Under the pieces are notes generated by a model. The model searched no databases. It was not told where the DNA came from and saw nothing but the letters and a program-made list of their open reading frames with translations. From assembly GCF_032854445.1 (NCBI RefSeq), contig NC_088305.1:4579106-4589105 (forward strand): a stretch of DNA of 10,000 nt, read 5' to 3'. The position numbers were made by a program, and so were the translations under genes. This DNA is from Liolophura sinensis. Its lineage: Eukaryota > Mollusca > Polyplacophora > Chitonida > Chitonidae. This document shows positions 1-8,043 of the stretch, in pieces (the first letter of the stretch is position 1; each line of letters begins with the position of its first letter).

Positions 1-199
1 TCAACCGTTTTCCACGCTGTTGGAAAGACGCAAGGTATTTTCTAGTCGGCTGAGGGAAATTAGTATTCAAATCGTGTACCATGCTAGAATATCAGTTGTC
101 GATAACAAAATATGTCTCTCAGTTGCGCTTTGATTGCAGCTGTTGCAACACCATGAATATCCTGCCTCTAGCTCCGGGTTAAGCGGAATGAAAGACAAT
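1..199 (-). repeat. 3' flank of RT element copy 1, shared with copy 2
   Basis: This stretch lies beyond the C-terminal end of the minus-strand RT remnant. It is clearly related to about 3222-3430: both contain GGAAAGACGCAAGGTAT, then TTCTAGTCG, then TTAGTATTCAAATCGTGT, in the same order and spacing. The homology therefore continues past the RT coding part into the 3' region of the element or of the duplicated block. The copy runs off the left edge of the window, so its true end is not visible. No open frame of interest remains here. Confidence 0.75.
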
Positions 200-1258
200 C
201 ATCAAGCAGAGCGCCAGATATTCTGGATGATCTGTCCATATTTACTTCCAACAGAACTATACTCATTTCATATCTTAAGAAATTTGGAGAGAAGGAGTTT
301 GATTGAAAAACCTTGACACACCGGTTTTTTCAGTAATAACTTGTGACGTTGATTGACATCGTCCCACAGCAGGCAGGATCTAACAAATGCTACAAGGCGG
401 GATACGTTCATGCCCTATAAAGGACCCTTCGGTATATTGCTGTCCAAGTGAAGGATGATTTACACTGTCAAAATTGAAGCTATCCCTCTTGTGGTAAAGT
501 CTCCGGGAGAGTAAACCGCTTTGGTTTTATAGAAATATTGGTCCAGATAAGATGTGCCATCTGAAGAGTCTGTGGTTTCCTTTAAATCCTGCAAAGGTGC
601 ATAAATATCTTTTACAGCCTTTGTTATATATGGATTGTTTAAAGCCAGCATGTCATCAATACACAATTTAGTGAATGAGAAAGATGGGGCCTGGTGAGGA
701 TTATTATGAGGACTAATAATTCTCCATACAGTCGTATTTATATGAGAATGGGTATAGGTTAGTAAAAAGGATGGCACAATTTGTTTCCACCGGAATACCT
801 ATACACAGTTGATAAATGGTTTTCTTGAATTTCATGTAGATGTTATTATTGAGAAATCCAGGCAACACAATGAACATGGAAACATCCCATGAATGGTCAC
901 CTTGGTATGCAGCGGAACTGAAGAAGGCCTTGTTGCTTTTAATGTTAATATAGCGGTGACCTCTCCTGTTAAACACCGAATTAATTAGTGATGACATTCT
1001 ATCGATTAAATCCATGTGATGAATCGTAGTGTAGAGAGTGGGGAAATCCCAAGTAGATATGTCCTTATACGGTATGTGTGTTAGAGGGCCTAGTTCTTCA
1101 GTGAGACATTTAGAGAGTTAAATGTCCACATACTGTTGACGCCTGAATTTATTTTTCAATTCAACAACAGTACTTGTTCACAATAACGCAGGAAGAGTAA
1201 CGTATTTTGTGTGAAGGTCATCAAATGCCTTTCACACAGTAGGATCATTCAGGTATTG
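200..1258 (-). pseudogene. Decayed reverse-transcriptase remnant, copy 1
   Basis: Read on the minus strand, this is a broken retroelement RT. One frame runs from 1258 down to 713 with in-frame stops at 1232-1234, 1178-1180 and 1118-1120. It contains a motif-A-like TWDFPTLYTTI with its Asp at 1046-1048, and a GIPVETNCA segment (Gly at 797-799) that matches the GIPMGTNCAP signature of an RT family common in marine invertebrates. A frameshift near 713-740 moves the reading to the frame of 460-777, which carries the catalytic-core motif as C-I-D-D (Asp-Asp at 652-657) and then a KETTDSSDGTSYLD segment. A second shift moves it to a short frame, 268-411, with NVSRLVAFVRSC and a CQGFSIKLL-like piece. 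A third gives a KYGQIIQNIWRSA-like tail near 200-265. The part between the N-terminal piece and motif A looks too short, so an internal deletion is likely. The family name is from memory; affinity to Penelope-like elements is possible but unproven. Confidence 0.82.
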
Positions 1259-1282
1259 TTTGACTATTACATGAGAATTTTT

Positions 1283-1430
1283 TGTTCCAGTTGAGAGAAA
1301 ACAGAAATGTCATCATGACCATAGTCAAATGCAGTGAATCTTACACTAAGCGGGGAAGCTGACAGTCCTGTAAGAGATTCCCCAACCGAAAAGTGACAAG
1401 AAAGCCGATGCATGCTGTTTACATGAGAAT
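1283..1430. repeat. Unclassified repeat, copy A (partial)
   Basis: This piece shares two clear stretches with copies B and C. The first is a region around ACAGAAATGTCATCATGACC, near 1300. The second is GGGGAAGCTGACAGTCC followed about 35 bp later by AAAGCCGATG and then GCTGTT. The matching stretch in C is GGGGAGCTGACAGTCCC followed by AAAGCCGATGACTGCTGTTC. A lacks roughly 45 bases that B and C carry before the CTGACA motif. A minus-strand open frame of 68 codons (1267-1473) overlaps it and resembles the conceptual minus-strand reading of C over about 28 residues, but C has stops, so coding origin is only a possibility. Confidence 0.55.
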
Positions 1431-1504
1431 CCCGACTTCTGAGCCAGAGGCTTGTCTTTGCATTGGAGTACATTTCAAGCTGTTTATTGTAAGAAGAAAC
1501 TTTA

Positions 1505-1548
1505 TTTTGGAAGAAAACTATGCGTGAGTACTGTGTAAAACACCAATC
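1505..1548 (+). repeat. SINE tail fragment
   Basis: GTGAGTACTGTGTAAAACAC, followed by CAATC, closely matches the last bases of the SINE body at 8001-8025 (TTGAGTACGGTGTAAAACAC, then CAATC). Only the 3' end is recognisable; the head and the A-rich tail are absent. It is short, so chance resemblance cannot be fully excluded, but the match falls exactly on the most conserved end of a SINE present elsewhere in the window. Confidence 0.6.
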
Positions 1549-1589
1549 TCAGGAAGCGGGTTTGAAGTCCAGTAATGTTCCTTTGTTTG

Positions 1590-2240
1590 CACATCAGGGT
1601 CAGATAGAGATATCCCTTGGCGTCTGAAGTTTGCTAGTGGCAATCTAAGCGAAATTTTTCAAGGCTTAGTGGCGCCCACTTCAAGTCTTACGTACGATGG
1701 GTGTCATGTTTAAAGATTGTATAATCTTTCTCTGATACCTATATATCCTGCATAACAATAAAATAGGCACGGTTTTATACTTTTGTCACCTTTTCAGCCT
1801 AACTAAATTAAGAAACTCAGTGTTGCTTCAGATACAGATAATCGGAGAGGAAAACTGAAATCTTTGGGAACCAGTTAATTCATGACCTGTTCAATATAAG
1901 CCAGCTTGTGTTGTGTATTTGTTTTGATTTAAAACTGAAACAATGTTGTCATGAATACCGCCAAAGTATTCTCGTTGTACCATTAAGTATTTCCATAAAT
2001 ACAAACGAGTTTTTAACCGTAGATTGACCTAAAGAGCTGACAATCCGATCAGGCACTCCTCTACCCCAAGGTCACAGGAAAGCCAATGACTATGTTCTTG
2101 TAAGCGCCTTTCATCAGAATTTAGTTACATGTTTCCTTCCCAAATGTTACAAATTCTACCGACCCCATTGCTTATACTTTATTTCTGTATCTCCTAATGC
2201 CCACAGTATGTTCTCAATGAAAAACAATTCTAAAATTCTT
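1590..2240. repeat. Unclassified repeat block, copy B
   Basis: This block is colinear with copy C (about 5100-5760). Matching points in order are: GTCTTACGTA..GATG..GTCATG..GTTTA with GTCTACGTTTAGGATGCTATG; CTCAGTGTTGCTTCAGATA with CTCAGGTGTTACTGGAATA; TGACCTGTTCAATATAAGC with TGACATGTTCAGTTTAAGC; ACCGTAGATT followed by GAGCTGACA in both; and AAGCCAATGACTATGTTCTTG with AAGCCGATGACTGCTGTTCTTG. The relationship is strongest from 1815 and weakens left of about 1680. No long open frame survives on either strand. Whether it is part of the RT element's upstream region, another transposon, or duplicated unique DNA is not settled. Confidence 0.6.
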
Positions 2241-2942
2241 AGCCTTGTGAACACAATTCAGTGTTGGAGAAAAACTGCTCCCTAAATCATGCTAGCCCAA
2301 CCGATTTACCATAAACAAGTAGCATCGTTAATACATAAGTGAATAAGAAGTTTGATAAGAACGATTCAGCGCAGTTTTCGAGTGATGGCAGTATTGAATA
2401 AAAGATTTAAACAGCAGTACTGCAATCATGTCGCGGCGGCAATGACGATGGAAAAACTCAACTAATGTTCTAGGCGAGTAAATGAAATCGGGATCGAACA
2501 CGTGAACCTTGCCAGTTTATAACTTGTCGTCAATCAAAACATGAATCTCAGATACGCTTAATTGCAACTGTTCATAAAGTCAACGTGGAGATCAAAGCCG
2601 CGTATTAACATTTTACCACTTTACATAGGCGGGTTTTAATTGGACAAAATCAAACCTAACCATCACCTTTGGCGTCACCATTGGACTTGGTGCTCAATCC
2701 AAACAAGTAAAGGCTGGGGTAACTAGTCGACAGCTTGTCAGGACGAGATTATCGAGTGTGTCAGAATTTCAGAATAACATCTTTCCAGGTGCAAAGTAGA
2801 TACTTTGTGTAAATGAGTTAAATGGTAGTGAGATCTGAAACATACTTTATGTGTTGCAGTAATAACATCCCAGTAGGATGTCTGCTGATAGATCTGCCGA
2901 ATTGTGTTCCTACTCTTCCAAACCTGTAACACTGAATTATTT
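2241..2942. other. No recognisable gene
   Basis: This 700-bp stretch carries no open frame I would defend and no match to other parts of the window that I could see. At 2486-2505 the minus strand reads like a tRNA B-box (GTTCGATCCC), but no A-box stands at the right distance. It may be a worn tRNA-derived SINE head or chance. Confidence 0.5.
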
Positions 2943-3036
2943 AGTGTGTATTTGATTGTTGGTTCTACGCCATACTCAAGAATATATCACTTCTTCGCTA
3001 GCACTATGGTGAGAGAAAACCGGGCAGAAACTATCG
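2943..3036 (-). repeat. SINE 3' fragment, inverted
   Basis: On the minus strand this reads CTGCCCGGTTTTCTCTCACC, then ATAGTGCTAGC, then GATATATTCTTGAGTATGGC, then GTAGAACCAACAATCAAATA. Block by block it parallels the 3' body of the SINE at 7946-8026 (CTGCCCGGTTTCCACCCACC, ATAATGCTGGC, GAAATATTCTTGAGTACGGT, GTAAAACACCAATCAA). The 5' tRNA-like half is missing, as is usual for worn or 5'-truncated copies. Confidence 0.75.
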
Positions 3037-3221
3037 GTCGAAGCAGACATTTTTATAGCAGCTGTCAACCAATAAGGACGTAACAGGTCAAAAATCGCGA
3101 AGTCAGTTCCTAAAACGACGTTTGACATATAAAACCATAAAAAAAAAATAAAAAATAGAAAAGTAAATTAAGTACTAAAATTAGGAAGAAATCATGCAAA
3201 GAGAAGCAGTCACCATTCCTA

Positions 3222-3916
3222 TTGATATTGGAAAGACGCAAGGTATGTTCTAGTCGATTGAATGGAATTAGTATTCAAATCGTGTGCCACGCTGCAACAT
3301 CAATTGTCGATGATAAAATATGTATCTGGGTTGTGCTTTGATTGCAACATATATCCACAGTTGCAATCTGATGCAACACGATGAATTTACTGCCCCTACC
3401 CGCGAGTTAAGCGGAATGAGATACAATGAGATACGCCAGATATCCTGGACGCTCTGTCCATGTTTACTTACAAGAGAATTATATTTATAGTACATCTTGA
3501 GAAAGCTAGAGTGAAGGCGTTTAATGGAATAACCTTGACGTACTAGTTTTTGTAGTAATGACTTTATAGATATTGTCACATAACATGCAGGATCTAAATG
3601 TTACAAGGCGAGATATGCACGCTCCATATGCATATACCTTTCGGTAAATTGCTGTCCAAGTAAGGATATTTAATGTCAAAATTGAAACTATCCCTCTCAG
3701 AGAGGAAACCGATTTGGTCTTCGCACAAATAAAGGCCCGGATAAGAAATACCATCTGGAGACTCTGTGATTTCCTATATATCCAGCCAAGATGCTTAAGC
3801 AGATGATCAATATACCGTTTAAGGAATGAGAAACCTCGAGCCTGGTGAAGATAATTCTGTAACAATTTCTGCATACAGTCGTATTTACATGTGAGCAGGC
3901 ATAGTTCGGCCAAAAA
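3222..3916 (-). pseudogene. Decayed reverse-transcriptase remnant, copy 2
   Basis: This is a second minus-strand copy of the C-terminal part of the same RT element. Reading down from 3916 it shows an LAEL piece, KYDCMQKLLQNYLHQARGF, then the catalytic-core motif as Y-I-D-H (Asp at 3806-3808, His at 3803-3805). Copy 1 keeps C-I-D-D at the same point, so the second Asp is lost here. Further on are GACISRLVTFRSC and, in another frame (3268-3579), LLQKLVRQGYSIKRLHSSF and VSKHGQSVQDIWR, which match copy 1 piece by piece. The reading frame changes at least once, near 3521-3579. The N-terminal two thirds of the RT are absent; a SINE sits directly at the break. DNA similarity to copy 1 continues into the 3' flank to about 3222. 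The element is inactive and its class is uncertain, as for copy 1. Confidence 0.82.
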
Positions 3917-4083
3917 GCCCGGGGGAACCCACGACCATCCGGTGCTGCAGACAGGCCCTGCCACGTGAGGCTGGAGAGGAAGCCAACATGATTTGGACTT
4001 GATCTCTGACAGAACAAATTTGTGCGAGGCTCCTGCATCATTGCGCCGCTCTGGCACACTAGCCATCGGCCACGGACTTATCT
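3914..4083 (-). mobile_element. tRNA-derived SINE copy, 3'-truncated, inverted
   Basis: Read on the minus strand, it starts with a tRNA-like head (GTCCGTGGCCGATGGCTAGT), has a B-box-like GAGATCAAGTCC near 3995, then ATGTTGGCTTCCTCTCCAGC, then CCGGATGGTCGTGGGTTCCC. These are the same blocks, in the same order, as the full SINE at 7783-8043. It stops inside the CCCCCGGGCT block and passes directly into RT copy 2, so the conserved 3' end and the A-tail are missing. Loss of a 3' end is not what normal SINE insertion produces, so a later deletion or rearrangement at this junction is likely. A 212-codon open frame (3521-4159, minus) happens to run through both SINE and RT sequence. Confidence 0.75.
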
Positions 4084-4698
4084 CCATTAGGTAACTAAGG
4101 GATAATACACCGATAGTTTCGGACAATAAATTGCTACATTTTGACAGCGAGAAGAACAAATTATCCCTTCTTTAACAGTATCATGTCTGTTCAAGTGATT
4201 ATTCCTAAATTGTCGGTTTAACAATGATGGAAGTCTGTGGTAGCATAGATCCAGGCATAAAAGCATTGGTGGATTACATTTTATGACAATTCTTTCGCTT
4301 TAATCGTCATAGCGCAGCTCTCTGGAGATTTTCCGCCACGCTACCTTTCATAAACGATCAAGTGTAGACATTAGTGTCTCTTTTATATTCTGTTTATTTT
4401 ATATTCTTTTATTATCGTCCGACGGGAGCAATTCGGATGTGGAAACTGGGACAGAACGTCTGCTGTTTGCCTTTAAATCAAAGAATAAATAGCAGTTTTC
4501 TCCCCATAAGGAAAGAAACAAACAATATAAGATAAAAAGAGCATTGTCGATGCACCTTTTCTCCCTACGTACGGATTTAGGACATATTATTTTCTGCCCA
4601 GATGTATTCTCTAGTATGCATTCTTTTCAAAACTACAAAACTTAAAAACTGTTTAAACTTCAACAATGTTTCCTTAGTCCCATGTTGTAAAAATGTTT
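4084..4698. other. No recognisable gene
   Basis: AT-rich sequence without a defensible open frame on either strand. By position it should contain the part of the duplicated unit that corresponds to the upstream RT portion of copy 1, but I could not see a clear match. No tRNA, inverted repeat or SINE block was recognised. Confidence 0.5.
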
Positions 4699-4806
4699 AG
4701 TTTCCCCCGGACTCTGCCCGGTTTCCTACCAACATAATGCTGGTCGTCGTCGTACAAGTGAAATATTCTTGTGTATGGCGTAAAACTCCAGTTAAATAAA
4801 TAAAAA
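4699..4806 (+). repeat. SINE 3' half with AAATAAAT-type tail
   Basis: The sequence begins TTTCCCCCGGACTCTGCCCG, identical to the block at 7934-7953 of the full SINE, and continues with ATAATGCTGG, GTGAAATATTCTTG and GGCGTAAAAC in the same order. It ends in TTAAATAAATAAAAATG, an A-rich tail of the simple-repeat type rather than the pure poly(A) of the copy at 7783-8043. The tRNA-like 5' half is missing, consistent with 5' truncation at insertion. Similarity to the full copy is high, so it is probably one of the younger pieces. Confidence 0.85.
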
Positions 4807-5099
4807 TGTTTAGCATTTAAAATTATTTACATTCCTCTGGTGTATTGGTTCACCAATTTGGTCGTGAGCTTGAATCATTCTCAAATTTGCAAAGATGAGA
4901 AAGAAATCATCAGCTCAAACAACAACACAAATCTGAGATGGTTCAATGCTGTAGAGGAAAATTGAACACTTCCAGTATATATATGGGTGTCACTGACTTT
5001 CATTTAACAATATAAAATGTACCTTTAGTTTTGTATACGATATTTAAAGCTACTTTAAAATGCCTAATCTCCATTTTAAAATATTAACTAAATGGAACA
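4807..5099. other. No recognisable gene
   Basis: AT-rich filler between the SINE fragment and repeat block C. No open frame, RNA gene or repeat structure was recognised. Confidence 0.45.
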
Positions 5100-5760
5100 T
5101 CTTAAATGTCAAAGACCAAATACCCATGAGATGACGACACTCCGTGTGACTATTACCACATGTACTCAGTTTTGTCTACGTTTAGGATGCTATGTGTTTA
5201 ATCTCTCTCTACATTAACTGAAAGGAAAGCTTTAATGGAGCTTTTGCATTTTGGAAAATTTACTTGTTAAACAGATATTTCAACTGTTAGTATTTTCTTT
5301 TGGTAGCCATACCTCCTCAGGTGTTACTGGAATAGACGGGCATTGGAGTTTAGAATTCAATCATCTGATGACATGTTCAGTTTAAGCTGCTTCCTTGTAC
5401 AGTTCTGTGATCGCTTATTTGTTGTGAACGTTTGTTTTACTTTAACAAAAGAAACAGTGCCTTTATGAATATGACCAAATGTTTATTCCGTGCCGAGTGC
5501 ATCATTTCCCTGGACAAAAACACGTTTTCCACCGTAGATTAAGCTGGGGAGCTGACAGTCCCATTTGGTATGTCTGTACTATGAGATTGCCGAAAAGCCG
5601 ATGACTGCTGTTCTTGGCAACAGTTCTAATCCAAAGGGATTAATTCAAACGTTCCGTTATCCCCATTGCAACAAAATATCTTGCTTGGAATCTGTTTATC
5701 TGTTGTTTCTGTATCTACTATTTTCACTTATAATCTCAGCGTTGGGACATGTGAATTTTG
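5100..5760. repeat. Unclassified repeat block, copy C
   Basis: Diverged partner of block B (1590-2240), in the same orientation relative to its neighbouring RT copy. It has the fullest version of the shared core: ACCGTAGATTAAGCTGGGGA, then GCTGACAGTCCC, then AAAGCCGATGACTGCTGTTC at 5532-5616. Copy A matches it best within the core, and B matches it over the longer span. A 69-codon plus-strand frame (5565-5774) lies inside but is not preserved in B, so I do not call it a gene. The left limit is soft: similarity is convincing from about 5310 and plausible from about 5170. Confidence 0.6.
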
Positions 5761-7040
5761 ACAGTCAAACATAAATACATACCATCAACAATATCCGTGA
5801 GGACACTTGGGAAATTTGTTTATTGTGTTTACAACGACGCTATGGAATTGCGCTGTAATGCTCAATCCAATCTATATATAGAACATTTGTCATGATATAA
5901 GTCGACGCAGTTGCTCACTTTGGACTGACGGGAAATTCTTCTTCTGAGTTAAATGCCTTTTGTATGCAAACGTTATACAACAATTACCAAATTTATTTCC
6001 CATTGACCGTTATGATAACTAGGTAATGGACAAGTGACAGCTACAGCCAAATGTTCGGAAAGGCGATTCATGCAATGGTGTTACATACAAACATAACATA
6101 TTTCTTTATGTTAAATCGCTCTGATTTTGAGGAGAACAGTAGCTGACCAAATTTCAACTGTGAATTTGGCCTTTTATTACATGTATATCATTCAACCACC
6201 CATGTCTCTGATGACTGAAAGTATAAAGGAACTGGACGTGTTTAAATCTTGGAATGTTCCTGGATTTATTTTAGGTATGAATGGTGTTGGACATACTTTC
6301 CATCATTTATCTACCGGGGTTTTTTTCTTGGTATTGGTGAAACACATGCATGGTTAACTGCAACATAAATTTCCTGCTTTTTTGCAATTCTGAACAGCAG
6401 TTCTGTCGTTTGTTTCAGATCTTTTTTAATTGCAAAGCACCAAATCATCGATTGTGTATACTTTGTGGCAAACATATCCTTCCTAGAGACGTTAGGCAGC
6501 CAGTGCAGTGCAGCTTCTTTGTCGTTCCCATAGGGCTCAGATTGGTGTCGAGCACAGATTAACCTTACTTGCAAGAGACGAAACACGATGAAACCATTTG
6601 CACTGGCATAGTGTGTTTTCTACATCGATATAAAAAACGAACCAATTTCCGATTCCGAGCTTTTAAAACGCGGTGCCAAACTGATTGATTGTCCGTTTAC
6701 CTCACGGAAAACCGGGTTACTATGGAAAAAAGTACTCTTTCGATCTTTTTTTTTTTTTGACTTTCTCTTATTCTGCAGTCGTGTCAAATTAATGTATTGG
6801 AATTGTTGGACGGGCATTTTTTTTTCCACCTCTGCCTGGAGATTTAGCTCAGCTTACAGCTAAACGTCTTGTGTGTGGCGTAATCATATTGGATAATCCA
6901 GGCAACGAGCAGGACTTTGAACTAGACGGGTGTTAGGCATTGCTATTCTGTGTGTGCCTACCTTGGATCCTGTCCACACGTCCGTCTGTTTATTGTATAC
7001 TGATTATCCTGCGCTAATCCTGTAATGAATGCATTTGAGA
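5761..7040. other. No recognisable gene; low-complexity T runs
   Basis: About 1.3 kb with nothing I can assign. A 76-codon plus-strand frame at 6127-6357 and a 91-codon minus-strand frame at 6311-6586 have no motif I recognise and no sign of conservation. A run of 13 T lies at 6746-6758 and another T run near 6817-6825. At 6828-6890 there is a weak resemblance to the SINE body (TCTGCCTGG, then CTTGTGTGTGGCGTAA) next to a tRNA A-box-like TTAGCTCAGC; this could be a very worn SINE piece. Confidence 0.5.
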
Positions 7041-7048
7041 TATAAAAC

Positions 7049-7140
7049 TAGGGCCCGTATTTTAACCGTCTTATGACTTACATGTACGTCAAAAATTCTG
7101 AGTTAGAAATGAAATACTCTAAAAAGTTTAAAAGTACTTA
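7049..7140. repeat. Possible end of a MITE-like repeat
   Basis: The stretch starting AGGGCCCGTATTTTAACCGT and continuing into CTTATGACTTACATGTACGT resembles the terminal sequence of short non-autonomous repeats that I recall from marine invertebrate genomes. No matching inverted end is visible in the window and no target duplication can be shown, so this rests on recall alone. Confidence 0.2.
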
Positions 7141-7558
7141 GCCCGATGTTCCTGCTCTGAGTTTGTCATTTTAAGCATTTGCAATGAAAGAGTCAAATTG
7201 CTGACAAACATGGTCACTGGTTTGAGTTGCTGGTAACCCCCAAGATTTAGCATGGTGACGTGCAAACAGAGGTGGAACCCCAAGACAATAACTGTTTAAT
7301 ATCTTTATAACTTCTTAAAGTGTTCTGGAATAATTTCCTGCACTGCTACAGTTTTGTTACAGATCTATGTTTTCACTTTCCAAAATTAACATTTGATTTG
7401 ATTTGAAAGATCAGAAACCGAGTCTTGGTAAAGATACAATTTCTACAGTATTTAAAATAATATGTACAAACTCTAAGAAGCTTATCTGGTACATTTATAA
7501 ACACTGAACACAGTTTGTTCATGTCAACATGATTTTTTCCGACATAATGAATACTTAA
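7141..7558. other. No recognisable gene
   Basis: AT-rich left flank of the Tc1 element. No open frame, RNA gene or repeat was recognised. Confidence 0.45.
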
Positions 7559-7560
7559 TA
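7559..7560. repeat. TA target-site duplication, left
   Basis: The dinucleotide TA directly outside the left inverted repeat is repeated at 9315-9316 outside the right one. This is the hallmark of Tc1/mariner insertion. Confidence 0.9.
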
Positions 7561-7588
7561 CAGTCCTGGAAAAAAGTTTGGAATATTG
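7561..7588 (+). repeat. Left terminal inverted repeat of the Tc1-like element
   Basis: 28 bp starting CAGTCCTGGAAAAAAGTTTG and ending GAATATTG, exactly the reverse complement of 9287-9314. The similarity stops at base 29. Confidence 0.95.
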
Positions 7589-7773
7589 GTGAATTTCACA
7601 CCATCTCCACGAAGAGCGTGGTTCGTTGCGTTCAGGTCAATAATCTGTCGATTGGTTTCACTTGGACTAGTCTCTATGATGCATTATCAATAGTTTCCTC
7701 AAACGAAAACATTTCTAAATGTTATAGGAGACGAGTTTTTCACGATATTCTGAAAGCGCCCCAAACAAGTGCA

Positions 7774-7793
7774 GAAATTCAGTGAAATTCAGT
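7774..7793 (+). repeat. Tandem 10-bp direct repeat at the SINE head junction
   Basis: GAAATTCAGT occurs twice back to back, just where transposon sequence gives way to the tRNA-like SINE head. It may be a short duplication made at insertion, or part of the SINE 5' end. No matching copy is found after the poly(A) tail, so it is not a normal target-site duplication. Confidence 0.6.
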
Positions 7794-8043
7794 CGGTTAG
7801 CGCGCTAGCGCAGCGTAAGGACCCAGGAGACTCTCACCAATGCGGTCGCTGTGAGTTCAAGTCCAGCTCATGCTGGCTTCCTCTCCGGCCGTAAGTGGGA
7901 AGGTCTGCCAGCAACCTGCGGATGGTCGTGGGTTTCCCCCGGACTCTGCCCGGTTTCCACCCACCATAATGCTGGCCGCCGTCGTATAAGTGAAATATTC
8001 TTGAGTACGGTGTAAAACACCAATCAAAAAAAAAAAAAAAAAA
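7783..8043 (+). mobile_element. Full-length tRNA-derived SINE nested in the transposon
   Basis: The most complete SINE in the window, about 260 bp. It has a tRNA-like head with an A-box-like region (AGTCGGTTAGCGCGC, 7791-7805) and a good B-box (AGTTCAAGTCC, 7854-7864), which together form the internal RNA polymerase III promoter of tRNA-derived SINEs. A central body follows (TGCTGGCTTCCTCTCC, GGATGGTCGTGGGTTTCCCC), then a 3' segment (ATAATGCTGGCCGCCGTCGT, GAAATATTCTTGAGTACGG) ending in CACCAATC and 18 A residues at 8026-8043. It lies opposite to the transposase and cuts it after the Ser-Met-Pro-Arg region. I could not find a target-site duplication: the flank after the tail (TCTTGGCATACTGG) is not repeated at the head. 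Its 3' segment is of a type I recall from many mollusc genomes. Confidence 0.88.

Noticed and set aside
134-316. 60-codon plus-strand open frame
   Set aside because: It lies antisense to the RT copy 1 remnant and is not kept in copy 2.
2486-2505. B-box-like sequence on the minus strand, possible tRNA or SINE head
   Set aside because: No A-box or foldable cloverleaf at the expected distance.
3139-3160. A-rich run as a retroposon tail
   Set aside because: The sequence before it does not match the SINE 3' segment or any other element in the window.
6127-6357. 76-codon plus-strand frame ending in a hydrophobic stretch
   Set aside because: No recognisable motif, no second copy, no clear splice or promoter context; frames of this length are expected by chance in this composition.
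6311-6586. 91-codon minus-strand frame
   Set aside because: No motif recognised; a plus-strand frame of similar length overlaps it, and neither shows evidence of coding.
6620-6829. 69-codon minus-strand frame with a Lys-rich run
   Set aside because: The Lys run is only the translation of a T run at 6746-6758; nothing else supports a gene.
6836-6880. TTTAGCTCAGC resembling a tRNA A-box
   Set aside because: No B-box and no acceptor stem; at best a worn SINE piece.
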